The notes under the pieces: generated by a model | What the model was told of the DNA's origin: nothing | The model's input: the letters and a program-made list of their open reading frames with translations, nothing else | The model's database searches: none | Shown here: piece by piece, positions 51,401 through 59,060 of the stretch | Layout of the letters: each line of letters starts with the position of its first letter | How positions within the stretch are numbered: the first letter of the stretch is position 1 | Origin: Amborella trichopoda | Taxonomy: Eukaryota > Streptophyta > Magnoliopsida > Amborellales > Amborellaceae | Assembly (NCBI RefSeq): GCF_000471905.2 | Contig: NW_006494943.1 | Location: forward strand, 4,806,581-4,870,580 | Direction of reading: 5' to 3' | DNA length: 64,000 nucleotides | Position numbers and translations under genes: made by a program

Positions 51401-54400
51401 GCTAGGCCTGAGTTACCCAGGGAGCATCCATCGATATTGAGCTTGATGATGCCATCCGGGGGAGGCGACCAAAAGTTGGCTCTTGATACCCGAGGGGGTA
51501 CAAGCTGTATGATATTCTCCCAGTCTTGAAGGAAGGTAGCAGTCGGGATACCAGCGAAAGCCTTGTGGTTGGAATCCCAAAAGATTACCAGCGAAGTAAT
51601 CTTGTGGAAGAGAGCTGGAAATTCCACGGAAAATCCTAGAATTTCTTTCGAGCTGAGAACCCAGATGGTTGCTGCTATGGAATCTTTCCAGAGGATTTTG
51701 CTCGGCTGCGGCCAGTGAGAATCGAAGGAAGAAGTAAGTAACATCAGTAGTGAGGCTGGGGTAACCCAAGAAAGTCCAAAAAGTTGGATAATAAGGCTCC
51801 AGCGTTCAAGGGCTGGGTGGCACTGATTGAACAGATGGGAGTTTGTTTCTTCCTCACAAAGACACATGACACACCTATTGGGGATGGGAATCCCTCTCCT
51901 TTGGAGGTGGTCTACAGTGAGAGCTCGTTCAGAGCAGGCAATCCAGTTGAAAGCTTGCACTTTAGGTGGTGCGATGGTGGACCAAACTTTGGATAGAACA
52001 GAGATGGAGTTGAGAGGGAAAGTGGGAGGTTGTTGTAGTCTCTTATTAAAAGAAGCCATTGAAAAAGAGCCAGAGGGGGAAGGGGTCCATACCAGGGTGT
52101 CTATCCCCAAAAGGGCAGGGAAAGTAGAGTGGAGGGAGGCCGACAGAGATATGAAGTCCAAAGTTTCTTCATCGGAGAGCGGACGTCTAAAGAAGGGCTT
52201 CCAGACCCTACAGTTTCTAGAGATAACCATTTTGTCAACCACTAGGGAGGATTTGTTTACGGCCAGAGAGTAGAGAGAAGGGAAGAGATCTCTTAGGGGT
52301 GTGTGGCCTATCCAAAGGTCGGACCAAAAATGCACTCTAGCACCTCCTCTCGCTTGAAAGTGAATGAATTGCTTGAATAGAGAAAGGGAGGTCAAGAATG
52401 TTTTCCAGGCACCAGAGACCCTGGTCGCAGGTCTCCCCTCGGGCAACCAATGATTTGTCGAAATTTTATATTTGTTGTGGAGCACCTAAGCCCCTAGCGA
52501 GTTGTTCAGGGTGGCCAACCTCCACCACCATTTATCCAACAACACTAAGTTGTGTTTTCTTAGAACTCTGATTCCAAGACCTCCTTGGTATTTCGAGAGG
52601 CACACTTTGTCCCAGGAGATAGGGTGGAATTTTTTTGACTTAGCTTCTCCGGACCAGCGGAAGTTCCTCATCAGTTGGTTGAGACGCTTAGCTACTGAGG
52701 CGGGCATCTGGAATAAGGACACGAGGTAGACCAGAGAGTTGGCCAGGGTAGCTTTGACGAGCGTGGTTCTCCTTGCAAAGGACATGAATCTACCTTTCCA
52801 TCCTGCCAAGGTGATTGTTTCAGTCCATGTATAGATTTTTCTTAATTTACAGGCCTTCACTTCCCCTCCCCCCCCCCCCGCCTTCCCCCCCATCCATCCC
52901 ATCAATGAGGATAAAACCCAGGTGGTAGTGCCATATACACTTCCTCTTACAGATCTCCATGAAGAAAAGTATTCTTCATGTCTAATTGATAGAGTGGCAA
53001 TTAGGTGTTTAATGATATAGATAAAAATACCCATACTGATTTCAATTTTACTACTGGTGCAAAAGTCTTCTTATAGTCAACCCCATATAACTGTGTAAAA
53101 TAGTCAAGTCCTTAGCCACCAAACGAGCTTAATCTCTCAATCGAACCATCTGGTTTGTGTTTCGTGGTATACACCCACCTGCATTCAACCATATGTTGTC
53201 GTTCTGGCTGATCAATTATATCCCAAGTTCATTGCTTCTCTAAGGCAATCATTTCCTCAATCATGGCTGCTTCCCAATGTTAATGAGCCAAAGCATTTAC
53301 AACTTTGGTGAGAATAGGAACAAGAGGAAGTAGAGCAAAGTTATGCATTAAAGGAAGGTGAAAGTGAAGCATAAGAAACAAACTCACTGATTTGATGAAA
53401 AGTAAAAGTTATTTTTTCGTTTCTTACAGCGATAAGTAAATTGAGTTGAGAAGGAATAGGGCAAAATGAGAAGTTCCTGACAAGGCAGCGAGTTGGCGTT
53501 TATCGTTTACATCAGACTTTCCCTTTTTCTTATTCTGGGTGTACACTTCCGATTGTTTCTCAATAAATTCCACCTATTCCTTGGTTGGATTACTGAAACT
53601 ATTTGTGACCATTGGAAGAGGAATAGGATTCTTAGGTGGCATAGTGAATATCGAATCTCTTTGGGAAGAAAAATAGGGTATATCCTCAAAGAAGATAACA
53701 TCCTTTGAGACATATTTTCTTTTAGTTTTTGGATAGTAGCACTTGTATCCTTTCTGAGAGTTTTGAGTATCCTAGGAACACATATGAAGTAGATTGAGGT
53801 CCTAGTTTTTTCCTAGCTGGCCCCAGGGTATGCACAAAGCAGACACAACTAGAGGTTTTTGGTGGAAGAGAAAACATAGGAAGTGCATGATGGAGAAGTT
53901 TAAAAGGATAAGCACCATTGAGAATAGGTGTAGGCATCCTATTGATCATATAGGTTGTAGTAAGAACTGCTTCATCCCAATATGTCTTAGGAACCTTCAT
54001 TCCCATAAATATGCCCCTCACCACTTCTAACAAAGTGGCTATTTTTGGGTTCTGCCACACCATTATGTTGTGGTGTATAGAAACATGATGTTTGAGTTTC
54101 TATACCATGTCCAAGAAAATAATTTTTTTACCCATTGTATGGATACTTTTGTGCGTTACCAGAACGTAAATTTTTTATTTGGATCTCAAACTGGTTATCA
54201 ACCATTTGATGAAATATTTTAACTACTAAAGGTACTTCATCTTTGCTTTTCCTAAGATCAAGGTTGAATAAGTTGGCCGCCTAGCTAACAATCCACCTAG
54301 GCCGGGGGGGAGGGGGTCCAGCGGGCTTGTTCAAGGTGCTCGCCTAGGGTGCTCAATGCAGGCGCCTAGGTTGGTCTTGGCACCCGCCTGGTGCCACCTT

Positions 54401-57400
54401 AATTTTTTTCTTTTATTTAGGGTGAGAGAATTAGGTCTATGGAGAGAGATTTTTTATTGTAGCTGTACTTTTATTATGTATTTTAGAGAGTGAAAGTATC
54501 CTTTCTCAATTTTGGGAAGAGATCGTATGCTTTTTATAATTGTCTTTTGAGATGGAGACAACTTTTATTGGAGATGTACTTTTTTTTCATTAAAAAAAGT
54601 ATAGTATTGTCATGGTTCTTAAAAAAGTAAAGTATCGTTTTTCTTTTATTTAGTGAAGTACCTTTCTTTAAGTTTTAGTAGTGAGTAAAGATATGGGGAC
54701 TTATGGCCTTATTGAGGGTATGGCCCTTGATAGAGCAAAATGAAAGGCCAGGATTTGTGTAGCCGACCGCAAATAGTTGGGAAAAGACTCTGATGATGAT
54801 GATAATGACCTTTCTTTAATTTTTATTCATTAAAAAAGTAAAGTGCCTGGCACAATTCTTAAAAAAGTGAAGTGTTCTTTTTCTTTTATTTAGTAAAGTA
54901 CCTTTCTTTAATTTTTAGATTAGAGAGTGTACGATTCTTAAAAAAGCACACATGTGGCACAATTACATAATAACATATGCACATAGTCATGATATTAGTA
55001 TTACTGTTTTGTACAACTGCACCTTGCCTATCATTTATATTAATTTTTTATAGAAATTGAAACCATACAAGGGAGAGAGTCCCCCTCCCCGCCGCCCCCC
55101 AAGCGGTTCCCCAAAAGTTAGGGCTGCCCAAGTATTTGGGCGCCTGCCGAAGTGCCTGCCCGACTGTCCTTAGCAGTCTGGGCCCCTGGTCAACTAGGTG
55201 GCCCGCCTCCACCTTCTTGAATATTGCATAAGATAGGGCCAAGAATAACGAGAGTAGTCATCTATGAATGAGACAAAATACTGATATCCAAAAACAGAAA
55301 TAATTGGAACATGTCCCCGAACATCAAAATGAATAATATGGATTGGCTTAGATCTATTATTTTAACTAGAACAAAAAGAGGTCCTACAATGTTTAGACAA
55401 TTGATAGGTCTCACATTGTAGCTGAGGAACATTCAAAGAAACGAACTTCTCTGGAAACAATAATTTTAAAGATTTGGCCTAAGTGAGTGTGCCACAAGAG
55501 GAGTATGAGACTCAATGCTGACAGCAGTGGAAGTGCATCCTGTGTTGAACCTATTGTCTTCATGACCACAACCAATTGTGTTTCTCAATTTTAGGTCCTG
55601 ACAACACGATGTTAGGGGTAAAATGTGACATTGCAGTTTAGTTGTTTTGTCAAAGCTGCTAGCAGAAAGAAGATCGGAAGGTTAAGGCACATGTGTTACA
55701 GAGGGTAAGGACAATGATGATGAAAGTTTATAAGTAGCGCTCCCAAAGGCATCAGTCATGGGTGCATCAACAAGTTTAACACTACTAGAAGCAGGAGAAA
55801 AAGACATAAGAAACCAAATGTCTTACTAATCATATGGTCAGTAGTTCCTGAATCAATAATCCAAGGTGTAAAACAGGTGGAGTTGGAGGCACGGTTTGCA
55901 GTTTCATATGTACCTGGCTGCTCTAGCGGTGACTTGTAGTTGAGTGAACCCTTGGGAGCAGTTAACTCGTGTTGTAAGTCTTTGATGGCCTGATATGTTG
56001 GATCGTGTTCATTGGGATGTGTGGATGAGGTTTCCTCCTCCTTGCTCGATTTAGTATGGACACTTGCATTCCTTGGTTCGGTCTCAACTGTGGACGCAAG
56101 TCCCAATAGTGCTCTCGATTGTGTGTCCTCTTACCACAATGGCATCATTTGATCTTCTCCTTTCAAGAAGGAGAAAGTGGGGGCACGATATGGTCCTTTC
56201 ATAAGTGCTTTTCGTTGCTTGAAGCTTTTTGCAAAGGCTGATCGTTTAGAATGGATGCTAGAGTTTGTCCTTCTGCATTAACCTTTCTACTAGCCTCCTC
56301 TCTTACATGATTATAGACTGATTCAAGAGTGGGCAAGTTGTCATTTCTTACAACTTGTACTCTATGAAGTTCCAAGTCAGGATGTAGGCTTGTTAAGAAC
56401 TTAAAGGTCCTTCGTTGCCACTTAGGCAACAGTGGGATTAATAGGCTAATAGTGGTCTAGTTCGTCCCACTTATACCTTAGTATCCCAAAGCACACTTCC
56501 ACAATCATTTCTCCTTGCTGCAAATTTTCTATTTCATAATGCAATTAGTAAATCTTAGCCATATGAGCTCGTTGTAAGTATGTCTTGGCTACTGCTCCCC
56601 TCATATCTTTTCCAGTCTTAAGAAGCAACAACCCCCTGCTAAATACTTGGCTGCATGGAATGAGGAGCCAAGCTACTACTGTCAAGTTCTCACTTTCCCA
56701 TTCATCATGGGATGGATCATTTGTGGGAGGCTCTTCACTTTTCCTATGATATAACGCAATTTCCTCCAACCTATGAACATTTTGCACATTGGGACTGTTC
56801 TATGTAGTTTTTCCCATCTAGCTTAACTGTAGTAATCATCAATCCTGGGTGGTCAGATTGACTGGTACATTAGAGAAATATTGTGCGTTATTTCTGACGT
56901 TTTCTTTCTCTCTCGAACTTGAAACCCTAAGGCTGGTTTTGTTCAAGGTACTAATTCCTTAGTTTCAAATGTGAAGTTGCTTGAAATGTGAGATTACTGG
57001 AAATGTGAGGTTGCTTATACACCACAACTTCCAAGCCCAAGAAGGAAAAATGATTCTAGGGTCATCAGAAATACTGGATATCCTAGGGTTTCAAGCCCTG
57101 CTTTAATACGATGTTAAGATTGAGAGTGAACCTTTGGAAGAGACAGTGGGTCCTGGTATAGAGAGATGGATGAGCATTGCTTTTCGGAGAGAGGACTTGT
57201 GTGTTATTGAGTGAGAAAAATATATATTGAGAGGACTGGCACTAAGAAAGAGAAATGGGTGGAAAGTAGTGCTTGAAGGGGCAATGAATGTCCCAATAAT
57301 TCTTGGGCGCTTATCTGAAAAGTGTACATGTATACTTTGCTGGATGTTAACCATAATTATGTTTTGAACGCGTTCACTTTTATTTATTTATTTTTGAATG

Positions 57401-58369
57401 TTAAGTTGGGACCTGGTGTGAGTGGAAATGTAGACATCGCGTTGTGGCTCCTGCCACCCTGACCGCCTCTGCCTAGAGCCCATTCTCTCTTCTACTCAAT
57501 TATTGGTAGTGATCAATAAATACTTTTTCCTTCTCGAGGCTGCATTCATGTTCCAAGCCAGGGCACAGAGCCGTGAGAAGATCTCTAGATGCTCAAGAAT
57601 TTTATTCTCCTACTCCTTTTACTTCGTCTTTAGTCACTAACCCACTAACCCAACTGAGAAGACCATAACTGATCCTCATAACTCCATGGCCACCTACCGA
57701 ATAGAGCACACTATTCATCTCAACATGCTCTAATACAATCTCTTAATGCCTTTTCCTTCGTGTTGCGGCTTACCATGCCAAAGCTGTTTGCTGCAGGATC
57801 TTTCTTTGAGAGGGTTCTGGTTGCAAAATTGGATGACTTCACACAGGGCAGATGAGTGTAGAGTGATGATAGACTACATCTTGGACTTGGTTCACGAAGG
57901 GAAGTTCAAATATGAGTAAGCCCCTCTCCTCGATAAGAAATGCTATTCCGTTTGTCTACTAATAAATTCAAGAACTGATCATTCCCTTGACAATTTAAAC
58001 TCTCTCTCTCTCACACACACACATGTAGGTCCTCAAATGTACATATGCCACATGGACTCGGCCACTTGCAAGCCAGTGTGGAAGAGAGAGAGAGAGAGAG
58101 AGTAGGGGGATGAGATCTTTGTTGGAATTTGTGACATTGTGGATTACATATTGTTTATCATCCTAACTGCTTGATCCACACACCCTCCCTTGGTGTATGG
58201 CATTAGATCGTATTGTTTTCGATGATGTCGTTCTTGGTACATATTTATATGTTGCTGATTTATTGATCCTTCCAGGATGGAGCTGGTCCCCTTTCAGGAT
58301 TTCCACAGGGCTCTAGATAAAGCAATTGGGAAGCTGGGAAATCATCCCAAGCAAGTTCTGAAATTTTGA
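23719..58369 (+). CDS. MECR: Mitochondrial trans-2-enoyl-CoA / enoyl-[ACP] reductase (NADPH), 10 exons
   Basis: Seen: ten exons at 23719-23948, 28028-28125, 31508-31639, 31817-31960, 32072-32174, 46763-46862, 47049-47125, 47232-47310, 57797-57915 and 58276-58369. Every intron starts GT and ends AG, phases match, and the total is 1176 nt (391 residues, TGA stop). Order of parts: Arg/Ser-rich N-terminus like a mitochondrial transit peptide (about residues 1-60); GroES-like catalytic domain with [13 protein letters not shown] and the candidate catalytic Tyr in [14 protein letters not shown] (about residue 112); Rossmann part with NGATSIVGQ (about 208-216), NCVGG (about 280), VTYGGM (about 301-306) and [10 protein letters not shown]-terminus PKQVLKF. 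Known: MECR/ETR1 reduces trans-2-enoyl thioesters with NADPH in mitochondrial fatty-acid synthesis; relatives are about 370-375 residues. The start at 23719 is chosen because upstream codons are GA-repeat translation (RERERER); Met 54 bp further downstream is an alternative. Odd: introns 5 and 8 are swollen to about 14.6 and 10.5 kb by mobile DNA. Identity is confident; whether exon 5 really splices across 14.6 kb to exon 6 is inferred. Confidence 0.9.
25743..26700 (-). mobile_element. RTE-clade LINE, 3' fragment, in MECR intron 1
   Basis: Minus-strand translation of 26554-26309 gives the RTE reverse-transcriptase stretch [20 protein letters not shown] and [11 protein letters not shown]. Below it come the degenerate WVGHVQRR-type tail and a (GAT)n terminus (+ strand catcatcat at 25743-25765). 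The YADD-type motif is altered to FANN. Several stops; truncated at the 5' end. Confidence 0.85.
26962..27609. mobile_element. MULE-like MITE in MECR intron 1
   Basis: 648 bp with terminal inverted repeats: left GAAATTTGCGCACATATCCC, right (reverse complement) GAAATTTATGAGCATATCCC. The interior repeats ttcaaaatt/gaaaatctga words. Mutator-type MITEs with GAAATTTGCG-like ends are common in plants. No clear 9-bp target duplication, so superfamily is inferred from the ends only. Confidence 0.6.
28028..28125 (+). CDS. MECR: MECR exon 2
   Basis: The 98-nt exon lies between ttcacag and G|gttgag. It reads [18 protein letters not shown] then [15 protein letters not shown]. The NPSDIN motif is characteristic of the enoyl reductase subgroup of the zinc-free MDR superfamily. 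Confidence 0.9.
28640..30480 (+). mobile_element. L1-type LINE fragment in MECR intron 2, degenerate
   Basis: On the + strand: end of the endonuclease ([17 protein letters not shown], 28848-28900), linker ([19 protein letters not shown], about 29163), then [19 protein letters not shown], reverse transcriptase start ([20 protein letters not shown], 29764; [10 protein letters not shown], about 29850) and [11 protein letters not shown] (about 30007). Frame is lost several times. Downstream limit is uncertain and may reach about 30840. Confidence 0.8.
31115..31245. repeat. Polypurine tract in MECR intron 2
   Basis: About 130 bp almost entirely A and G (gaagaagagaaagaagatg to gggagggagac). Low-complexity; no other role visible. 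Confidence 0.8.
31508..32174 (+). CDS. MECR: MECR exons 3-5 (31508-31639, 31817-31960, 32072-32174)
   Basis: Exon 3 carries [19 protein letters not shown] with the probable catalytic tyrosine. Exon 4 carries [17 protein letters not shown] and [11 protein letters not shown]. Exon 5 carries [19 protein letters not shown], the nucleotide-binding turn. Introns 3 and 4 are short (177 and 111 bp), unlike the rest. Exon 5 ends GGGACAG|gtacat in phase 2, which fits the phase of exon 6 at 46763. Confidence 0.9.
32488..33755 (-). mobile_element. RTE-clade LINE, 3' fragment, in MECR intron 5
   Basis: Minus-strand frame 32868-32659 encodes [20 protein letters not shown] and [15 protein letters not shown], the C-terminal signature of RTE reverse transcriptases. 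Degenerate coding continues to about 33755, and the (GAT)n tail is at 32488-32506. Longer than but homologous to the copy at 25743-26700. Confidence 0.85.
33755..34165. repeat. GGAATCTCGATTCC-word block
   Basis: The self-complementary word ggaatctcgattcc and variants (gaaactcgattcc, ggaatcttggttc) recur about every 25-60 bp across 400 bp. Same style as other word-rich elements in the window. No inverted termini resolved. Confidence 0.6.
34657..34832 (+). repeat. ~88-bp tandem duplication
   Basis: Unit atttaaatgcctatagaata...cttgctcatatgttatgt occurs at 34657-34745 and again at 34746-34832 with a few changes. Confidence 0.8.
35121..35327. other. Assembly gap (207 N) flanked by GA and AGT microsatellites
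   Basis: (GA)n at 35084-35113, N from 35121 to 35327, (AGT)n at 35328-35346 and (GA)n at 35353-35391. Long open frames drawn across it are artefacts. Confidence 0.98.
35421..37800 (-). pseudogene. hAT-superfamily transposase (BED finger, DUF659, C-terminal dimerisation), inactivated
   Basis: Reading down the minus strand: BED-type zinc finger remnant (about 37760-37590; PLWKYVT, CNFNC, later HLLG, frameshifted), linker, then [20 protein letters not shown] (about 37300), the DUF659 catalytic part (37151-36495: [47 protein letters not shown]) and the C-terminal dimerisation region (from about 36040: [16 protein letters not shown] is read as [14 protein letters not shown] here). Frame changes near 37640, 37400 and 37110, and stops near 36494, 36305, 36127 and 36090 make it a pseudogene, barring introns. 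The [11 protein letters not shown] and CLAHTL motifs are diagnostic of hAT. Confidence 0.88.
38095..38425. repeat. Pyrimidine tandem repeat (CAATTTGGATCTCTCTC units)
   Basis: About nine irregular 24-35-bp units of ccccaatttggatctctctc (38100-38335), then two 33-36-bp units of caagtttgaatctcctctct with ccatatgtaaa (38352-38420). Open frames of over 100 codons in three frames here are by-products of the repeat. Confidence 0.85.
39082..39627 (-). CDS. Exon encoding a double-stranded-RNA-binding motif and coiled coil
   Basis: Minus-strand exon bounded by a strong acceptor (T-run then GTAG|GTACAT at 39627) and a donor (AGTGG|GTAAGAGG at 39082); the frame is open throughout. Domains: [14 protein letters not shown], then [40 protein letters not shown] and YSYAKAV form one DRBM (about residues 35-105 of the open frame), followed by a heptad-like stretch [20 protein letters not shown]. 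The DRBM keeps the KxAKxxAAKEA helix that contacts dsRNA. An internal Met (MWHCPLGHH, 39602) could start the protein, and the frame stops at 39078 if the donor is not used. Lies inside MECR intron 5 on the opposite strand. Function beyond likely dsRNA binding is unknown; a gene fragment carried by a transposon is the main alternative. Confidence 0.65.
40043..40345 (-). CDS. Small coiled-coil ORF (100 aa), unknown
   Basis: Open frame from [20 protein letters not shown] through [20 protein letters not shown] and [15 protein letters not shown] to SSLYQY and a TAG. Strong heptad pattern of Leu with Arg/Glu/Asp, predicting a coiled coil. It sits about 0.4 kb upstream of the dsRNA-binding exon on the same strand and may be its neighbour exon, but I see no convincing donor at its end. 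No family recognised. Confidence 0.4.
   Translation of the reverse strand: MEIPANDRHPSWVQKAEDIIQKTKVSILRFDRYLADLIRLWEEFERLNRRLDEDYERLSRRLNALSVRLDKNDVEVQTVVRGAEVLEDSVEELRSSLYQY
41030..43220. repeat. Tandem array (~195- and ~235-bp monomers) in MECR intron 5
   Basis: About ten AT-rich monomers. Marker cacatgata(a/t)t recurs at about 41103, 41296, 41528, 41764, 41958, 42197, 42393, 42626, 42861, 43058 and 43197. Spacings are near 194, 232, 236, 194, 239, 195, 233, 235, 197 and a final 139, i.e. short (S) and long (L) types in the order S L L S L S L L S plus a partial unit. Shared blocks: accata(c)cataaagccattaag, tctcactctataaaaccaaa and agattactcac. Open frames within it are repeat by-products. 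Confidence 0.9.
43221..45267. other. Intron 5 sequence between tandem array and copy B
   Basis: No coding family recognised. Contains a ~90-bp duplication (43655-43716 and 43744-43808, ttaaaaatctaatg and ctcaaattacaaaatta) and the 93-bp tandem repeat listed separately. Confidence 0.5.
44351..44540. repeat. 93-bp tandem duplication
   Basis: gatagatccccgttc...gtgcacaatttt at 44351-44443 is repeated at 44444-44537 with few changes. Confidence 0.85.
45813..45959 (+). mobile_element. SINE-like insertion (tRNA-derived) in copy B
   Basis: A 147-bp insert absent from the matching site in copy A, where cttgtaatgatc runs directly into aaagtgcc (2771-2790). It holds a tRNA-like A-box region (ttaattggttag, about 45861-45872), a B-box-like ggctcaattcc (45902-45912) and a ten-A tail (45950-45959). 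No clear target duplication remains. SINE is the best reading because of the box pair, the A tail and the clean empty site; no family is assigned. Confidence 0.65.
46763..47310 (+). CDS. MECR: MECR exons 6-8 (46763-46862, 47049-47125, 47232-47310)
   Basis: Exon 6 reads [20 protein letters not shown]; exon 7 [20 protein letters not shown]; exon 8 [20 protein letters not shown]. These are the second half of the Rossmann domain. Lengths 100, 77 and 79 nt are identical to the duplicate exons at 3632, 3918 and 4119. Confidence 0.9.
47700..48045. repeat. GGGTCGGGTC-word element in intron 8 (copy B)
   Basis: Counterpart of 4590-4935, with the same arrangement of gggtcc, cgggtcgggtcg and gacccgaccg words. 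Present in both copies, so it predates the duplication. Confidence 0.5.
48183..48475. other. Anomalous ACGT/TAC low-complexity sequence around a 20-N gap
   Basis: In copy A a single CT microsatellite (about 5093-5119) is followed by unique sequence. In copy B the CT run (48183-48208) is followed by about 230 bp made almost only of tac, acgt and ttaac steps, 20 N (48329-48348), then a second CT run (48442-48468). It resembles consensus error at a microsatellite more than biology. Confidence 0.7.
48906..49178 (-). repeat. 3' LTR of Copia-1 (copy B)
   Basis: Begins tcttaagattgagag after TGGCC and ends gttacagtcactcca. About four degenerate copies of the 34-bp ttatgcaagactgttacatgg-type unit. 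The polypurine tract ctccccctctag follows on the + strand. Confidence 0.78.
49179..49518 (-). pseudogene. Copia-1 RNase H end (copy B)
   Basis: Minus-strand remnant continuing from the polypurine tract, homologous to 5859-6165 in copy A. Contains [19 protein letters not shown] (about 49400), the conserved copia RNase H tail. Confidence 0.75.
49527..49994. mobile_element. 468-bp non-autonomous hAT-type MITE rich in CCTAGGCGG words
   Basis: Ends are imperfect inverted repeats: CAGTGATTCAAAAAGCGG at the left and, reverse-complemented, CATAGTTCCAAAAAGTGC at the right. They are flanked by 8-bp near-duplicates CATGTAAC (49519-49526) and CATGAAAC (49995-50002). Copy A has the empty site (catatagc near 6168). 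The interior repeats cctaggcgg/ccgcctagg many times in both orientations, including two near-identical ~38-bp units at 49555-49630. 8-bp target duplications and CA-starting inverted repeats are typical of hAT elements. Confidence 0.75.
50778..52805 (-). mobile_element. L1-type LINE, 5'-truncated, inserted in Copia-1 (copy B)
   Basis: Flanked by perfect 15-bp duplications CCAAGGTGATTGTTT (50763-50777 and 52806-52820), with the A tail (T run on the + strand) at the left, so it reads on the minus strand. Translated from 52805 it starts inside the reverse transcriptase ([18 protein letters not shown], later [16 protein letters not shown]), continues through the zf-RVT region ([20 protein letters not shown], then [13 protein letters not shown]) to an RNase H domain ([20 protein letters not shown]). 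The frame stays open for most of 1.4 kb with single in-frame stops at about 52487 and 51341. It is therefore much younger than the copia it sits in. Confidence 0.88.
54280..55215. mobile_element. Composite MITE-like insert in Copia-1 integrase (copy B)
   Basis: Interrupts the integrase coding region between the [10 protein letters not shown]-like part (about 55240) and the LRKSKDEVP-like part (about 54260). Both ends are GC-rich and full of gcctagg and ggcgcc words. The middle is AT-rich with repeats of aaaaaagtaaagt and tttcttttatttagt, and a nested RTE fragment. Copy A keeps only the right-hand end (about 7943-8175), so the insertion predates the duplication. Class is uncertain; the word composition resembles the hAT-type MITE at 49527. 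Confidence 0.5.
54672..54807 (+). mobile_element. RTE-clade LINE 3' end (short fragment)
   Basis: About 136 bp matching, in reverse orientation, the tails at 25743 and 32488: gtagccgaccgcaaatagtt, gggaaaagactctg and a (GAT)n terminus. Flanked by 12-bp duplications ACCTTTCTTTAA (54660-54671 and 54808-54819), which fixes both ends. Confidence 0.75.
57797..58369 (+). CDS. MECR: MECR exons 9-10 (57797-57915, 58276-58369)
   Basis: Exon 9 encodes [20 protein letters not shown] and on to EGKFKY. Exon 10 encodes [20 protein letters not shown] and the terminal PKQVLKF with TGA at 58367-58369. Both are duplicated at 11582-11700 and 12129-12222. Confidence 0.9.
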
Positions 58370-59060
58370 TGGAACAGAACTTGCAGCATGGAGTTCAAGA
58401 AGGGTAATTTTTTAGTTTGAATGGGTGTCGAATTCCTAGTCTGTATTATAAGAAAGATACCCAGTGAAATCAGCATTTGCTTTGGCTCCCTTCTCCCATC
58501 CATCTCTGGACGTGATCCCGAACACACATATTATGTATGGGTTTTATGGGGACTACTGTATACCACTAGTATTGGTAGATAGGAATGAAATGCACTGTTC
58601 TTTTTCTGGCAATAACGTGATAATCTCTCTCTCTCTCTCTTTCTCCACGTGCATGTGAGTATACCGTGGTGTGTGCCGGTCGCATCCATGTATGCACATA
58701 CAAAGGAAAAATCTCTCTCGTGCAACATCATCAATTTATATCTTTATTTTCCTTTATTGAATGCGACTTATTGGTGGAAACTTTGAATTTAGGCCACTGC
58801 AAAATTGTTTCTCCCAAGATGGAAATGGAGTGAAACCAAAGATCCGGAGTTCAAGATGGCTAGCCCAAATTTTACAAGAATTTTCCGGAGAGCAATGAAT
58901 AATTCTCTAATGGCTCCTGAATTGGGCCAAAAAATTGAGTATTGACTAATACAGTGACCTTTTGGATGCCAAAGTTTATTCTCAGAATACTTAGATCGAA
59001 GGCTAAGAGCTCCAGGGGAACTCTTAGAGATTGCAGGAAACGGGGTGATGAGAAAAGAAG

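Larger units (their letters stand above)
48906..57126 (-). mobile_element. Copia-1 in copy B: same insertion, with nested elements
   Basis: Orthologous to the copia at 5733-10472: same strand, same neighbours, and TGGCC at its lower flank (48901-48905). 3' LTR 48906-49178 with about four 34-bp units. RNase H remnant with [19 protein letters not shown] (about 50120), integrase 54063-53722 ([28 protein letters not shown]), protease with intact DSGTTDHM (about 55850), gag 56787-56199. The 5' LTR is cut after 15 bp (57112-57126), where the sequence jumps to that found at about 10829 in copy A. Interrupted by a hAT-type MITE, a LINE and a composite insert. Confidence 0.87.
45268..59060 (+). repeat. 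Segmental duplication, copy B
   Basis: Direct duplicate of 2230-12960. It is longer (about 13.8 versus 10.7 kb) because of later insertions: SINE-like 45813-45959, an anomalous repeat with gap at about 48210-48440, hAT-type MITE 49527-49994 and LINE 50778-52805. A composite insert at about 54280-55215 is largely lost in copy A. Copy B lacks the equivalent of about 10146-10828. It supplies exons 6-10 of the full-length reductase. Confidence 0.9.
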
